Positions 12,704 to 24,600 of a stretch of DNA of 64,000 nt are shown here, piece after piece. Numbering within the stretch: the first letter of the stretch is position 1; the number at the start of each line of letters is the position of its first letter. The notes under the pieces were generated by a model, which was not told where the DNA came from, searched no databases, and saw only the letters and a program-made list of their open reading frames with translations. Source of the DNA: Myrica gale (lineage: Eukaryota > Streptophyta > Magnoliopsida > Fagales > Myricaceae); NCBI GenBank assembly GCA_963930655.1, contig OZ005600.1, positions 6,017,501 to 6,081,500 of the forward strand, given 5' to 3'. The translations under genes were made by a program, and so were the position numbers.

Positions 12704-13960
12704 GGCTTTTTGGAGCTTGGACACAGTGTCAAGTGTTTCGGCTGCAGCACTGCGTAGGCGTTAGGGCTTGTGGTTTTTCGCTTTCTCGCTCTCGGCTCGG
12801 CCACTTGGGGCATATTTGATACTTTTCTTAAATATTATTCTGTTAATATTTTTTTCATAAAAAAAACTATATTTGTTAAAAGATGGTACGTTTCACGTTT
12901 GAGACATAAGGAACAAATATCTACCCCACGATTCGAGTGAGGATTTTCAGACAGGTAAACCAGTGTTTTTAATAGGACATCTTAATTATTAAACGTACAT
13001 ACTTTTTGTGTTAGTTGATATGCAGCTACTCCACCTTTCTAGTACATATACCTTACTATATAATAGTACATAAATAAGGGAGAAATCTTAAGAGTACTGT
13101 TTGATCAAATGTATAAACCTAGGAATAAAAGACCCAATGTTTCATTGAATTAGGCATTTATCTTGCCCTAACATTTAGATATGCCGGTTTGAGTGTATAA
13201 AATTTGTAGTTGTGTGTTATAACATGATCAGTGTATTTTTGTAGCTCAATCAAGTTTTTTCAAACTCGGTATCCAAATCTATAATCTATAATCGTGAAGT
13301 ATTCTTATTTTGAAACAAATATTGCTGGAGGTAAAAAGATGAACAATTTTGATATTTATAACAGCCTTCACATTATAAAGATATTGTAATTCCAAGTGAT
13401 TATTATCCAAATTGAATTTTTCCAATGTTTATAGTTAGGGGATAAAGGCCTAATCTTTTCAATACATTCTAGATATGTTTAAAAATGACCAAATCCCCAA
13501 ATTTTTAAAAACAATGTTTAGGTTGGTGTTTATTAGAGGTAATTGGAATATTGAGCAAAATTCTTCGAATGGGGTCGATCCATGATTAGAGCTTTTTTCT
13601 GCTAAATTGGCTCTCTAAGTAAATAGATTTTATTATAATCAGCCAATAATAAAATTTGTAGAATAAGTTTGATCAAGTCAAACGTTAGAGCTAAGCCAGT
13701 AAAAATAATTGAAATCAAAGATCCCCGAAAATAGTGTCCTAGATAGAAAAAAACGGCTGAACATTTTCTAGAAACAATTCTATATATATATATGTTTTTA
13801 TTTAAAACGTAGTCTAATGTCACGAATTGCACCAATACCAATTATTTCACTGAACAATTCTACTGAACCAAAGACAATCGTATTAACAAAAGTTGTTTCG
13901 ACAGCACAAATATAAGATACTTTCTGTAAGCAACAGACGGGCGTCGCTTTCTAATTAGGT

Positions 13961-14140
13961 GGTGTTTGTTTGTCTAAAATTTTGGAGAGTAAAATTTTTA
14001 ACAAAACATAGATATTTCAAAATTTTCGACTTTTACACGTGCACTTCAAACTTTTCACAAACTCCAATAAACTTCGGCATTTAAAAGATTTCCAAAAATT
14101 TGAGAACATTTTCCAAAATTTCTGTAAATAAACAAACGTT
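13961..14140. repeat. Short inverted-repeat (MITE-like) element
   Basis: Left end GGTGTTTGTTTGTCTAAAATT and, in reverse orientation at the right end (about 14112-14140), a closely matching AACGTTTGTTTATTTACAGAAATTTTGG-like sequence. About 180 bp, AT-rich and non-coding. A related pattern occurs at 17336-17550. The limits are approximate and no target duplication was fixed. Confidence 0.5.
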
Positions 14141-14809
14141 AGGCAGCCATGGAACGAGTCATAGGCCCATGAGTTAGAGGGGTGACACCAGTTTAGACCG
14201 ATAACGGATAAACCTCGCGTTGTTCGATCCGGTCTCGTCTTCTTCACACCATGATCTTAAAGGCTCGTTTAAACATAAATATATTTGTGTAACGTTGTTT
14301 CCCATATCCAACATTTTGGTCATATTATAAAAAATTATAAATTAATAATTTTTTTACATCAAATAATTTTTTTATTATTATAATATTCACTCAAATATTC
14401 TCTCTTTTCTCGCCTCACTTTTCACCAATTATCATAAAATATCTTTAATTCTTCACCAATCCCAACATTTCCACCACCCCAAAATTTCCACAAATAAATA
14501 CCACCTTTATATCCTTAGAAGTTTCGATTTTTTTAACAGTTTGTTATTCATTAAAATTGTTCGAAATTAAAATTTCTTGCCTTTCAAATGATGATTTTAC
14601 TCTCATAAAATATGGGATAAAATTATTATTTCGCAAAAAAAAAATCACTTTTTGAAGTAGTGTATAGTGTCAAAAGTAAAGGTGTAATGTGATACAAAAA
14701 TGTAAAGTCTTTTAAAATCTCCATAATTGAAAGTTGCAAAATGTATTTATGCTAATTATCAATAATGGTAGATGTTATGTAAATAATACTTTTTTCTAAT
14801 ATATAACTC

Positions 14810-15090
14810 TGTTAGAGAATATAATTCAAATAATAAAATCTTCATCTTCCTATAAGCTTAAGCTTTTGGGATGAGTGGTAGATTCACATGGTATCAAAGC
14901 CAAGGTCCCATGTTCGAGGCCTGACTCTGCACTCTATCCCAATTTCAATTAAATATTGCACGTCTTGGGCCTCCCAATTAGAGGAGAGTCCGGCCCACAC
15001 GTGAGGGGGAGTGTTAGAGAATATAATTCAAATAATAAAATCTTCATCTTCCTATAAGCTTAAGCTTTTGGGATGAGTGGTAGATTTACA
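14810..15090 (+). mobile_element. TRIM (terminal-repeat retrotransposon in miniature), complete
   Basis: Two 79-bp direct terminal repeats, 14810-14888 and 15012-15090, begin TGTTAGAGAA and end in CA. They differ at one position near the 3' end (GATTCACA versus GATTTACA). Directly after the left repeat is TGGTATCAAAGCC, the usual primer-binding site complementary to initiator tRNA-Met. Directly before the right repeat is a purine-rich tract (TGAGGGGGAG). The element is flanked by a 5-bp target duplication AACTC (14805-14809 and 15091-15095). The internal part is only 123 bp and codes for nothing, so it depends on other retroelements for movement. One mismatch between the repeats suggests a fairly recent insertion. 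Confidence 0.95.
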
Positions 15091-15539
15091 AACTCAAAAA
15101 AATCACCTATCTTATACAAATTTGCACAAAATTCATTCTTAAGAATTGAGTATACCCACATCGCAGTATAGACATTGATATAGAGTTTCACCATATCATT
15201 TGGTATAAAATCACCATCTTATACCAAATGATTCCACATTAGCTAGATAATTAAAAAAACTATTTTTTTTTAAATCAATTCAATGAAACTACCCCGTTTA
15301 ACTTCATCAATCCTGTTCGTATTCCCCTTGTGTTGTTAACCGAGGCTGGATGAATAAGCCCCCATAACTTGCGATGTCACGTAAGTGCTATTCCTATTGT
15401 TCATCTGACAAAATTGTAATTCCAGTCTGATATTGTCGAGCCCTGTACTGCATCCTATCGCGTCCTTCTCCCATGCACTCAGCGATGAGCGCGCGATCAC
15501 ACGGAATCTGTCTTCGCTTCCATCGCAGGCACGTCACGA

Positions 15540-18027
15540 TTAACAACCAGGTACCATAAAATTGTGAAGATCGATCACCATCACAGTTATGTCATCCATG
15601 TTGCCTCGGCTACAAGACATATCTACAAGCTTTTTGCAAGACATCAGCAGATCCTTCTCTCCCGACACCACATCAACTGCCTCCTGCTCATTCACCTGAT
15701 CGACCCAATATTGTTAGAACATATCACAAGCACAGACTCAACTAATTATCTCATAAAAGGGTATATATTTAGGGTCTTTTTCATGTTTCCATACATACGT
15801 ACCATTTCCCACAATCCATCAGAAGCCAGTATCAAGAACTCGCAGTCCCAAGTTAAACGAAGCTTTCGTATTTCCGGTTCAGATATGATCCATTCTTTCA
15901 TATGCAAGTCCCCGATGGCTCTGGAGACTGCAAGCGACCCTTGAACTCTCCAAACTCCGTTCCGGCAATTCACGAAACCGCCCTGGAATTATCATGCTTA
16001 TAAGTTCAATACTCCTCGCTTGATTGGACCAGCTAGCTTAGGGAGAAAGTATTACAAAAAGTTCGGCAAACAATTAACGGAAGGAAACTATATATTAACT
16101 TACGGAGTTCTCAATTCGAAGACGCTCATCTTCTCTGTTGAGACGGTGGTCGTTTGTCAATGCAGTAGCTAATCCGTTTCTGCTCAAGACTACTCGGCAG
16201 TCACCCACGTTTGCTACATGTAACTCTCCGTCCTTTAATAGCACGCTAGCTGTACAAGCTCCACTACTTATCTCCTGTGACGAAAAACTTCATGAGGAAA
16301 TTGAACAACAATATTTGCCCTAAAGTAATATATAAGACTGGATTTTTGGGCATTTTAAATCGTGATTAAACATGTATTATATATTCAAAATATTGGTAGT
16401 TTTAAGAACAAAACCCAAAGTAAATTAAGGAGATTTTTGCAGTTTTCAAATGCTTTTCTCGATCTTTGATCTGGTCCCAATAGTTTGGTCTCGAAGATAA
16501 ATTGTTTTTGAATGAAAAAAGACCATTAATGATTTCCTTTTTGTTTTCTTTGATTTTGCATACTCATGCTAAGGATGCCTTTTTCGGCATAGAGTGAAAC
16601 GTCAACATACTGCTAGGAGTGGTTTTTATTTTTTAGAGGGAAGAATTAAGAAGGTTAATTATATTTAACTCGATCGGTCCAATCATCTCGTAGATCCTTT
16701 ATACCATAAATGTGGAATTCTCTCCTTCATTGCTATTGGATTATCTAAAAGCTGAGTAAAATATTTTAAGAGTTTTTTAAAGCATAGCATTGAAAGCCTC
16801 AATATAAGAGTAAAGTAATTAAATGCAGTTGACCGGTACCTGATTAAGAAATCCTTTGTCTGTGACAGAGTAGCCATTACGAATTGCCTTCTCTAATTGA
16901 CATTCTCCTACATTGACATCTTCAAGGGCTTTTACAATGTTCCTGCCTAAATTTTTAGCAACGTAATCCGCGGCAGCATGACCTCCATGCCCATCAATCA
17001 CAGCGAAGAATGCCTGGTGAAACATATGCACAACTGTCATCAACCTCTTCATACTCAGAAAAAAAAACAAGTCATCAACCTCTTCATATATATATATATA
17101 TAGCAACATAGGCCATGTCCCAAGACCAAGGGGCCCGGTAAAACTCATGATGAAATTGGAAACAACGAAAAGGGGAAGATTTCCATGTCATGTATCACGA
17201 TAAATTAGAAACAATTGCAGTCTTAAGATTAATGGATATTAGGAGGCCCAAAGATTAATATCTTATAATAATTTACGAAATAAAGAGTAATATTAATATA
17301 CATCTACAAATTTGCATAGGACATGTTTAAAGTAGATGTTCGTTTAGAAGAAATTTATAGGATTATGATAAAATTGTGAATATTTAAATGATGTTAAAGT
17401 TGTATTTTCATGCATGTAGAAGTTGTTAAAAGAGATTGATGTTTATAAAAAGTTAATAAAATATTATATTGGAATACGTGTGTCCTGTGATATTTGGATT
17501 GTAAAAAAAATGTAAAATGTAAATCCTAAAAAAATGTGACAAACAAACATAGGGTTTCGATTAATTTTTGAGATATAGCATCGCTCAGCATTCAAAATTT
17601 CTGAATAAAAGTATCAGTACTCGAGAAAGAACATATAATGATTACCAACCTGCTTGGGATCTCCCAGAATATCAAGCATGACCCCATATCTATCTTCCAT
17701 GGCCGTTCTTATTCCTTTCTTGCTTGCCAAAACGAAGTTTCTTCCTTCAACCTCAAATTCCTTGTTCTCCAACTTCCTATCCATTTCGACAAATTCTAGC
17801 GCCGGACAATATGCCGGCACAACCAGCTTGGCCGGCCTCCTTCTCAACTTGAGATCTTCCGTAACCCCGCCAGACTTCACCATTTCCAAAGAATCCGATC
17901 CTGGATCATTCACCAAAGCACTGTATTCCTCTTGCGTGCAATTATCATTTATAGAATCCTTTTGAAATGCCTTAGGACGGGTGTTTTGCCGCTTGGCTTT
18001 CCCTTCATGACATGCTATATCGGTCAT
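15540..18027 (-). CDS. PP2C-type protein phosphatase, clade B-like
   Basis: Metal-dependent Ser/Thr phosphatase. Five coding exons: 18027-17650, 17013-16840, 16274-16104, 15982-15803 and 15695-15540. All introns are phase 0, giving 352 residues from the ATG at 18027. Metal-binding and signature blocks are in order: [12 protein letters not shown] (103-114), [11 protein letters not shown] (127-137), the GDCR block (exon 3), [11 protein letters not shown] (exon 4), LASDGLWEM at the end of exon 4, and [15 protein letters not shown] near the C-terminus. A basic-hydrophobic stretch at 60-71 ([12 protein letters not shown]) resembles the kinase-interaction motif of AP2C-type clade B phosphatases that act on MAP kinases; this is inferred from pattern and position. 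The N-terminus is uncertain. The frame stays open upstream of 18027 without an ATG, while a second ATG frame (18335 to 18063) lies just upstream one frame out, so either the short start is right or an indel has split a longer N-terminus. Intron 1 contains a MITE-like repeat (17336-17550). Confidence 0.92.
17336..17550. repeat. MITE-like inverted repeat in PP2C intron 1
   Basis: The left end (GATGTTCGTTTAGAAG...) and the reverse complement of the right end (ATGTTTGTTTGTCAC...) align over about 30 bases, including an AGGATT core. AT-rich and non-coding. It lies wholly within the intron between coding exons 1 and 2 of the PP2C gene and resembles the element at 13961-14140. Confidence 0.45.
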
Positions 18028-21000
18028 AAAACTACCAGATTTCTCTGGTGTTGTTGCACCACTTATATATCCCTGTCGCGTATTCTCTTCTTGGGATGCA
18101 GTAACGCAAGATGGTTTCTTATCTCGAGGGCTTTCTTCGTGAGTGAAGCTGAGCCTTTTGAAGGCTCGGAATTCAAACCTTCAAAGACTACCGACCCCCC
18201 TTTTATTCCGCCGAAAGCCTTGCCGACGCATGAACGAGGAGGCGACAAGGCATAGGATTGAGAGGAACTAAGGGCTAAAGCCGTACGAATTACCGTTCGG
18301 AGTCCTTGAAGAAAGTATGAAACGAGATAGATCATAGATGCCGGAGAAAGCCCAAAGAAGTTATTGCATATTTATCATATGGGTGAAATTCTCTAGTGTC
18401 CTAATTGTTGATGTCGGCCAGAGAATAAACGCAGGTGATGGATCTGTTGACAAAAAAAAAAAGTCTCGGCTTTCATAAATGATTTGGGGTGTGAACACTG
18501 AAAAGGTCCTTAAAAGAGGAAAATTATAAAGGCACAAGAGAAGATATTGATGATGATGGACGGGTAGACCCTATCCAACAACAATTCAAAACAGTTTTTA
18601 CAACGAAACCCAAATCAGGAGGTTTTGAAGCTTTCAATGCCAAGGAAGAAGTCGTATATAAACTGTTGTTCAGAGATGAACAAACCTTTTTAAATCCGAT
18701 TTTTGGTTTTACTTTTTCACGGGTCACGGGTCACGGGGCGATTTGACTTTCCTAAAAAGGGATATGCTTGTTGACTTGGTTATAAATACCGCAGCTCTAA
18801 ATCCCATAAAAAGTACCTGGATTTAATTTTCCTTTTTAACTAAATACTCAGATCACTACAAATTAATTACGCACAAACCAAGATGACAAAGCAAATTAGT
18901 GTTTTGCCACGTAGCCAAGTGGGTGAGACGAGGCCTGTCATAATGTTTGAGAAACAGTCATGCGGATGGTCGAACCAACTACGGCTTATACTAACGTACG
19001 ACTCTGTAGCACGACAACGTCAGCTTTTTCCTCAATGGGATTCCTCTACAGATTCGTCCATGCATGCTCCAGCGCATTCTCAAGCGTACCGCGTTTTCAG
19101 CCACTCAATTACCCATTTCCTAATTTCATCTACGTAAAAACAACTGGGTACCATAATTCTTAGCGGAGGCTTTTCTTCATACAATTGGGGGGTGGGGTAA
19201 GGTGCATGCATGATAAGAAAAAATAATAATTATATAAGTGTTTGCTAGGCATTATTGGGTTTAATTTAATTTAATTTGTATAATTTTTAACTAGAGGAAA
19301 ATCAATTTAAAACATACGAATTCCAATCTAGGTTAAAAGACATCTAAAATCCACTCAGTGTTGGCTTGTTTAGATCTACCGAGAAATAAGAGGCCAATTG
19401 GTAAGGAATTAAGTCAGATCTATATTGAGACCGTCCAGCTAAAGCTGAGTTTTGATACGGTGAATTGAGATAACTTGGGGTATAATGTGCTATTTATTAA
19501 TAGTTATTAAATTATATGTTAATTTATTTTGAGATATTGGCAGTCAGTTATAGTTTTATCCAGAATCGTATTATTCTCGATAGACACATTTAAAATTGTA
19601 AAAAATACTAACAACGAGAACCGAGGTTGACCAGGTATAATTAAATTGACCGGGGAACTGTACTCGTATCGTATGATCTTGAACTTAATGGAAGAAGAAT
19701 CTTTTGAAATTAATACCTTTGCTTACAAGATTTTAGGAATTTTTATTTCTAAGCGAATCTCGAGTAAAGTCGGGTCCGTGGGCTTAAGCTTGAAATTATG
19801 GGCATGTTTGAGCCCCAATTAATTGGGCTTAAAATTTTAGGTTTACTACTAAACAATTCATCACATAATTTTTTATCATTATAATATTTATTAAAAATCT
19901 CATCTCTCTTCACTTTTTCACCAACTCTTATAACATTTTTTTACTTTATAATATTTCACAAATCTCAATATCCAAAATTTACACCCTCAAATATACCAAT
20001 ATGGTCCGCTATCTGATCTGATCTGCAACCCACATAAGTGGCAGGCCAGAAAGAAAGCCCATATAATAAGGTGAGATGGATTTCGTGCTTGAACCCTTTG
20101 CCTACGTGTATTCTCTCTTTCCTAGTTCTTTCCCCTTGTAGGAAAGAATGAGAAGTGGAATTAAGATTTTCAAATTGTGCGGTGTAATTGAGAAGAGAAA
20201 GAAGTGAGATTAATTGTACAGTCGAATTCGAGCTGAAAATTATGAAAGATTCTTAAAATGAGAGGTGCAATTTTTCCTTCCTGTTAGCTAAATATCTACA
20301 CATTCTTCAAGTTTGACCTATTTTCAAATTGATCTTCAGTGTCATTTTTTTCTAATAGTATTCCTGGAGTATGTACTTAATGGACGTAATTGTACACATG
20401 GCTAAATATTTACACGTAGAAATAGACAGCTCAGTTAAAAAATAATAATAAAAGATTAAATAAAAAACCACGGCATAAGAACTGACCAAAATTCTTATTA
20501 CGATTCCTTTACGGAGATTTTGGGTGTGACTAGGTGGATTTTAGGGTTTTGGGGTTTTTTTTTTGGAATTTTGGCCAGTTCTTTAAGCGTGACTTTCTAT
20601 TTGATCTTTTGTTATTATTTTATAAACAAGCTGTCCATTTCTATGTATAAGCAGTTAGTCACGTGTGCAATTTCGTCCATTAAGTTAATGACAAAATCTA
20701 TATGAGATTGGGTCAAAACCCAGAGATACTTTTAGGGAAAAATGAATCCTGAAGACTAATACGAGAATATGTCAAACCTCAGAGACTTGTGGAGATATTT
20801 AAGCTTTTCTTTTTTCCGTTTTTAACTTTAGGGAAGTAAATAGTTTAGTATCTTCACCGTAATTTTTTTTTTCCCAAATATATATTGTTCGTTTTTTTGA
20901 GTTAAATATATTTTGCCCCTTTATTTTTCAGGTATTTTTTAAATTTGGATCCGTACCCAAATTGTAAAAATGTGAAAAGTTAAAGGATTCAATGTGTAAA

Positions 21001-21610
21001 AAATAATATACCGGGTGTAAAATGTAAATGATTAAAGATAAGGGAGATAAAATGTATTTAATTTTTTTTTCTTGGCCAACATATATACCGCTCATTTTCA
21101 GATTTTCTCTCTCTTTCACGGGATTCACTTCCAAACGAGCCCCACACAATTGCATTTGCACGTGACGCAAGCGGCTCAGGGCCAAAAAGGACTGATCCAA
21201 GTGAAGCACTGACAACTGACTTGAGGGGCCAAAAAGGAGAGAAAAATGGAACACAAAACTGAGAACTAAACCAGACATGTTCAGGTCCTACTGTTCCACA
21301 TTTCGCAGAACAAGCTGGGGCTGATCCGTGGCGTGCAGGAAGTACAGAGAGATTAATGATCGATTTAACTGAAAAAAGAAATGAATCTTGAATTAGGTAA
21401 TGTAATTTACATATAAAATATATCTGAAATTATCAGGAAAAGAGATTAGTACGTCAATGAAAAATACCGATTAAAGTTTCACAAGTTCACTGCACATTAG
21501 AGTAGCTTTATAACGAACGGGCAACACCCTCGGTATCGTTTATAACCAGAGGCCGCCAAACAGACACACGGAAAGCCGAAGTCTCTCTCTCTCTCTCTCG
21601 GAACGCAGCC
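18028..21610. other. Divergent promoter region between PP2C and AK-HSDH
   Basis: Two oppositely oriented genes start on either side, so this stretch should hold both promoters. 18063-18335 carries the out-of-frame upstream ATG frame discussed with the PP2C gene. From 18400 to 20900 the DNA is AT-rich with only short frames of no recognisable content. About 20901-21063 has a weak inverted repeat (GTTAAATATATTTTGCCCCT against the reverse of an AGGGAGATAAAATGTATTTAA segment), probably an old MITE. A CT repeat (21582-21599) lies in the likely 5' UTR of the AK-HSDH gene. Confidence 0.5.
21582..21599 (+). repeat. CT microsatellite in AK-HSDH 5' UTR
   Basis: Nine TC units end 11 bases before the ATG at 21611. 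Pyrimidine-rich stretches at this position are common in plant 5' leaders; no regulatory role can be read from the sequence alone. Confidence 0.8.
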
Positions 21611-24600
21611 ATGGCTTCGCTCTCAGCTGCGATCTCTCACTCTGCGAACTCATTAGCTCACGACACGAAGCCCAGGAATAACTACCAATCGCAATGCCGT
21701 TCACTCCGCCTTCCGCGACGCTCCCCTTTTTTCCGGTATATAAAAACTTATCTCTCACCTTCCTTCACTATTTTTCCAGCTTTAAATCCTGTTTGGTTCC
21801 CGAGAAAGTGAAGGAAAACGATTGAACAGATAGTGAAAAATAGTTTCCGTCTATCGTCTTTTTCTGTTCCCTACGGCACTCGCATGTTTTTGGCACTTTA
21901 GTAATGGGGCCCACGTGCGGAAGAAATGTGTGTTTTCAATTAATAAGTTACGAAAAATTGTTTGCAAACAGTATCGCGGGAACGAAAAATAATTAACAAT
22001 TGTAACAATTGCCTTCGAAAACTGATAGCAGAAAGAGATTTCGATGTCCTTTATGCTCTGTTTAATAGTTGTTTTCAGAAAACAGAGAGCTGTCTATTTT
22101 TAAGGAGAAAAAAGAAGGAATTATATATGCCTGCAGGATCTCAGTTATCGTTGTGGTTGATTTTCCTGCATGCTCTCAGAGACCACCTGAAGATTTGTAC
22201 TGTAATTGGTTTGATGCTTTATGAATGAGATTGATTTGGCCGTTCTATCTCCGTAGTTATTTACCTTTGACTCGTGCTAAAGCTTTGTCATGGTGTGGAA
22301 CCTGAACCTAGCTAGAGTTGAATTAATGTAGGAGATCGGATAAGAAGTAAGGGCCATTTATCTGGTACAATGGTATCAGTATTGGACTGTGAAGAGAAGT
22401 GTGCAGGATTGCCTCTCGGGAATGGCTTGTTTATGCAAAATCAGAAGCAATGCTTTAGCTCAGCAAAGCAGTGAAAAATAGGTAGAGAAAGGCCTCAAAC
22501 AAGATCGATCGACGTGACAAAAGTATTTGTCATAAACAGAGAAGCACATAGTACAGTTTTATACAGGATAGAATTACAGCCCAGCCTAATCCCTATTAAT
22601 TGCGAATAAATCGAAACCAAGCTGCTTTGAAACAATAATTTAGTGCAGCTTTGAGAATAATGACTGTATCTAGATATTCATTCCCAGGAGTACCACTGAG
22701 AAATGATCTGTTGGATGGGATCGAAATTGAGTTGAAGTTGTATGTCCTAGAGAAGTTGAATTTGATGTGGGCAACCAAGAGGGAGATTAGTGATGTTTAA
22801 TAGACAGAAATTGATATAAATTTGGTTGGAAAAGAGAAAGGAGCTATTATTGATTTTTCGTGATGTTTTTTTTTTGTTTCAATTGGTAATTGAACTCATG
22901 TATCCTAGGATTAGAAAATTTCCGAAGGCCTCATCTGTTGTATAGATTTTGTCATGGTTTCTTTGATAGAGGCAGATGAAAGGTTACTTCATTTTAAAAA
23001 GTCATGCAATTATGTTGTTTAATGTCATGCACATGCTTGATAATTCTAGTTGTGTTGTTGAATCATTCATAATAACAGGTTGCTGCAATTCCTTTATTGA
23101 ACTGTATCTTGCTGTACAGCTGGAAATTTAATATCTCATGTGAATGCATGTTAACATCCTCATGTTGTCCTTGTTTTTTTTCCAATAATTTTGTTGTGTC
23201 TCAACATCTAAGCTATCCGGTGAAGATCAAAGCTTACCTTCTAGTTTTACTGCAAATATTGCGTTGAACATTATTATGTTTACATATTTCTTTTTTGGGT
23301 AAAGATTGTGTTTACATATTTCATGAGGCCTTTTTCTTAAATTTTTTATTTCAGAATGGGTTTTGTTTCTAGCTGGGGGAGCAGAGAGACAACAAATGCT
23401 CGCAGCTTTACTTCTGTTACAGGTTAATTTTCAAGCTCTGTGCGCAATATGTTTGAACTCATGCTTATGATTTTGCAGAACATAATTCTACTGTTTTCTC
23501 TATTTACTGGCAGATGTTTTGCTTGATGAATCCCCAGCAAAGGTTCAGCTTCCCAAAGGTGATACATGGTCTGTTCATAAGTTTGGTGGTACCTGTGTGG
23601 GAAGCTCAGAGAGAATTAAGAGTGTGGCAGATGTTATTATGAGTGATGATTCAGAAAGGAAGTTGGCAGTTGTCTCCGCCATGTCAAAGGTCACAGATAT
23701 GATGTATGATCTCATTGAAAAAGCTCAATCAAGGGATAATTCCTATTTGGCTGCATTAGATGCTGTTTTAGAAAAGCATAGATCAACTGCACTTGACCTA
23801 CTAGACGGGGATGATCTTGGTAGTTTCTTATCGCATTTGCATAATGACATCAGTAACCTTAAAGCGATGCTTCGTGCAATTTATATAGGTATCCCTTTAT
23901 CCTCTCTTGATCTCTCTTATTGGTGTGCGTCTAAATGTGTTAGAACAAACATAATTGGGAGGGATTTGACCTCCATCCTTTTAGTAATTTACTATGTCTC
24001 AAATCCACTACTGATATTGTCCTATTTGACTTAAAGATCATAACCCTAGCCTGTTAATGATCAGCCATACCAATTGCATCTGAGTAGAGTTCATGGAAAC
24101 GATGGGCTTGAATCTATTAGTAAACAAACAGACAGTTCATGTTGTAGGTGTCTCATGAATTTGCTTAGCTAGCATGGCGTAAAGGGGTAATCTAGTACTT
24201 CTTCAATAGTGCGCCATATATGTGGGATACATGTTGAATTTTAGGACTCAAGCGTGAACTTTTGGTATGTAATCCAAAAATGCATCTAGAAAAAGGAAAA
24301 GAAGAGTTCAGCCAACCTTACGATGGGGAACATGACTCCTAATGCACCTAAATGAGACAAAAAAAAAGGGAAACAAATTTAATAACCCTTCCTCATTGGG
24401 ATCAAAATTTTGACGAGTGAATTTCATTCTTACATGTTGGAGAAGGTGTGAGAATGAAAATACAAATATCTAGGTGTGTATTTGTGTAAAATCAGGTCAA
24501 TGTATATAGGTATGTTGTTTGTGCAAATCCAAACATACGTGATTGCTCAGAAGTGTACAGGTCATTTCCCTGGTACACACTGACAATTCTCTGTGTTATC

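Larger units (their letters stand above)
12704..15539. other. Intergenic region with MITE and TRIM insertions
   Basis: No gene supported. The first part is the 5' flank and probable promoter of the histidyl-tRNA synthetase gene. 13961-14140 holds a small inverted-repeat element and 14810-15090 a complete TRIM, both listed separately. The remainder is AT-rich. A minus-strand frame at 13602-13841 has no recognisable content. The segment 15300-15539 is the 3' flank of the PP2C gene. Confidence 0.55.

Noticed and set aside
12704-12724. Longer histidyl-tRNA synthetase start at 12724
   Set aside because: The codon there is GTG; the ATG at 12703 has good context and fits the family start.
18883-19163. 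Two overlapping plus-strand frames of 84 and 67 codons between PP2C and AK-HSDH
   Set aside because: No recognisable domain, no splice context, and the two frames compete for the same DNA.
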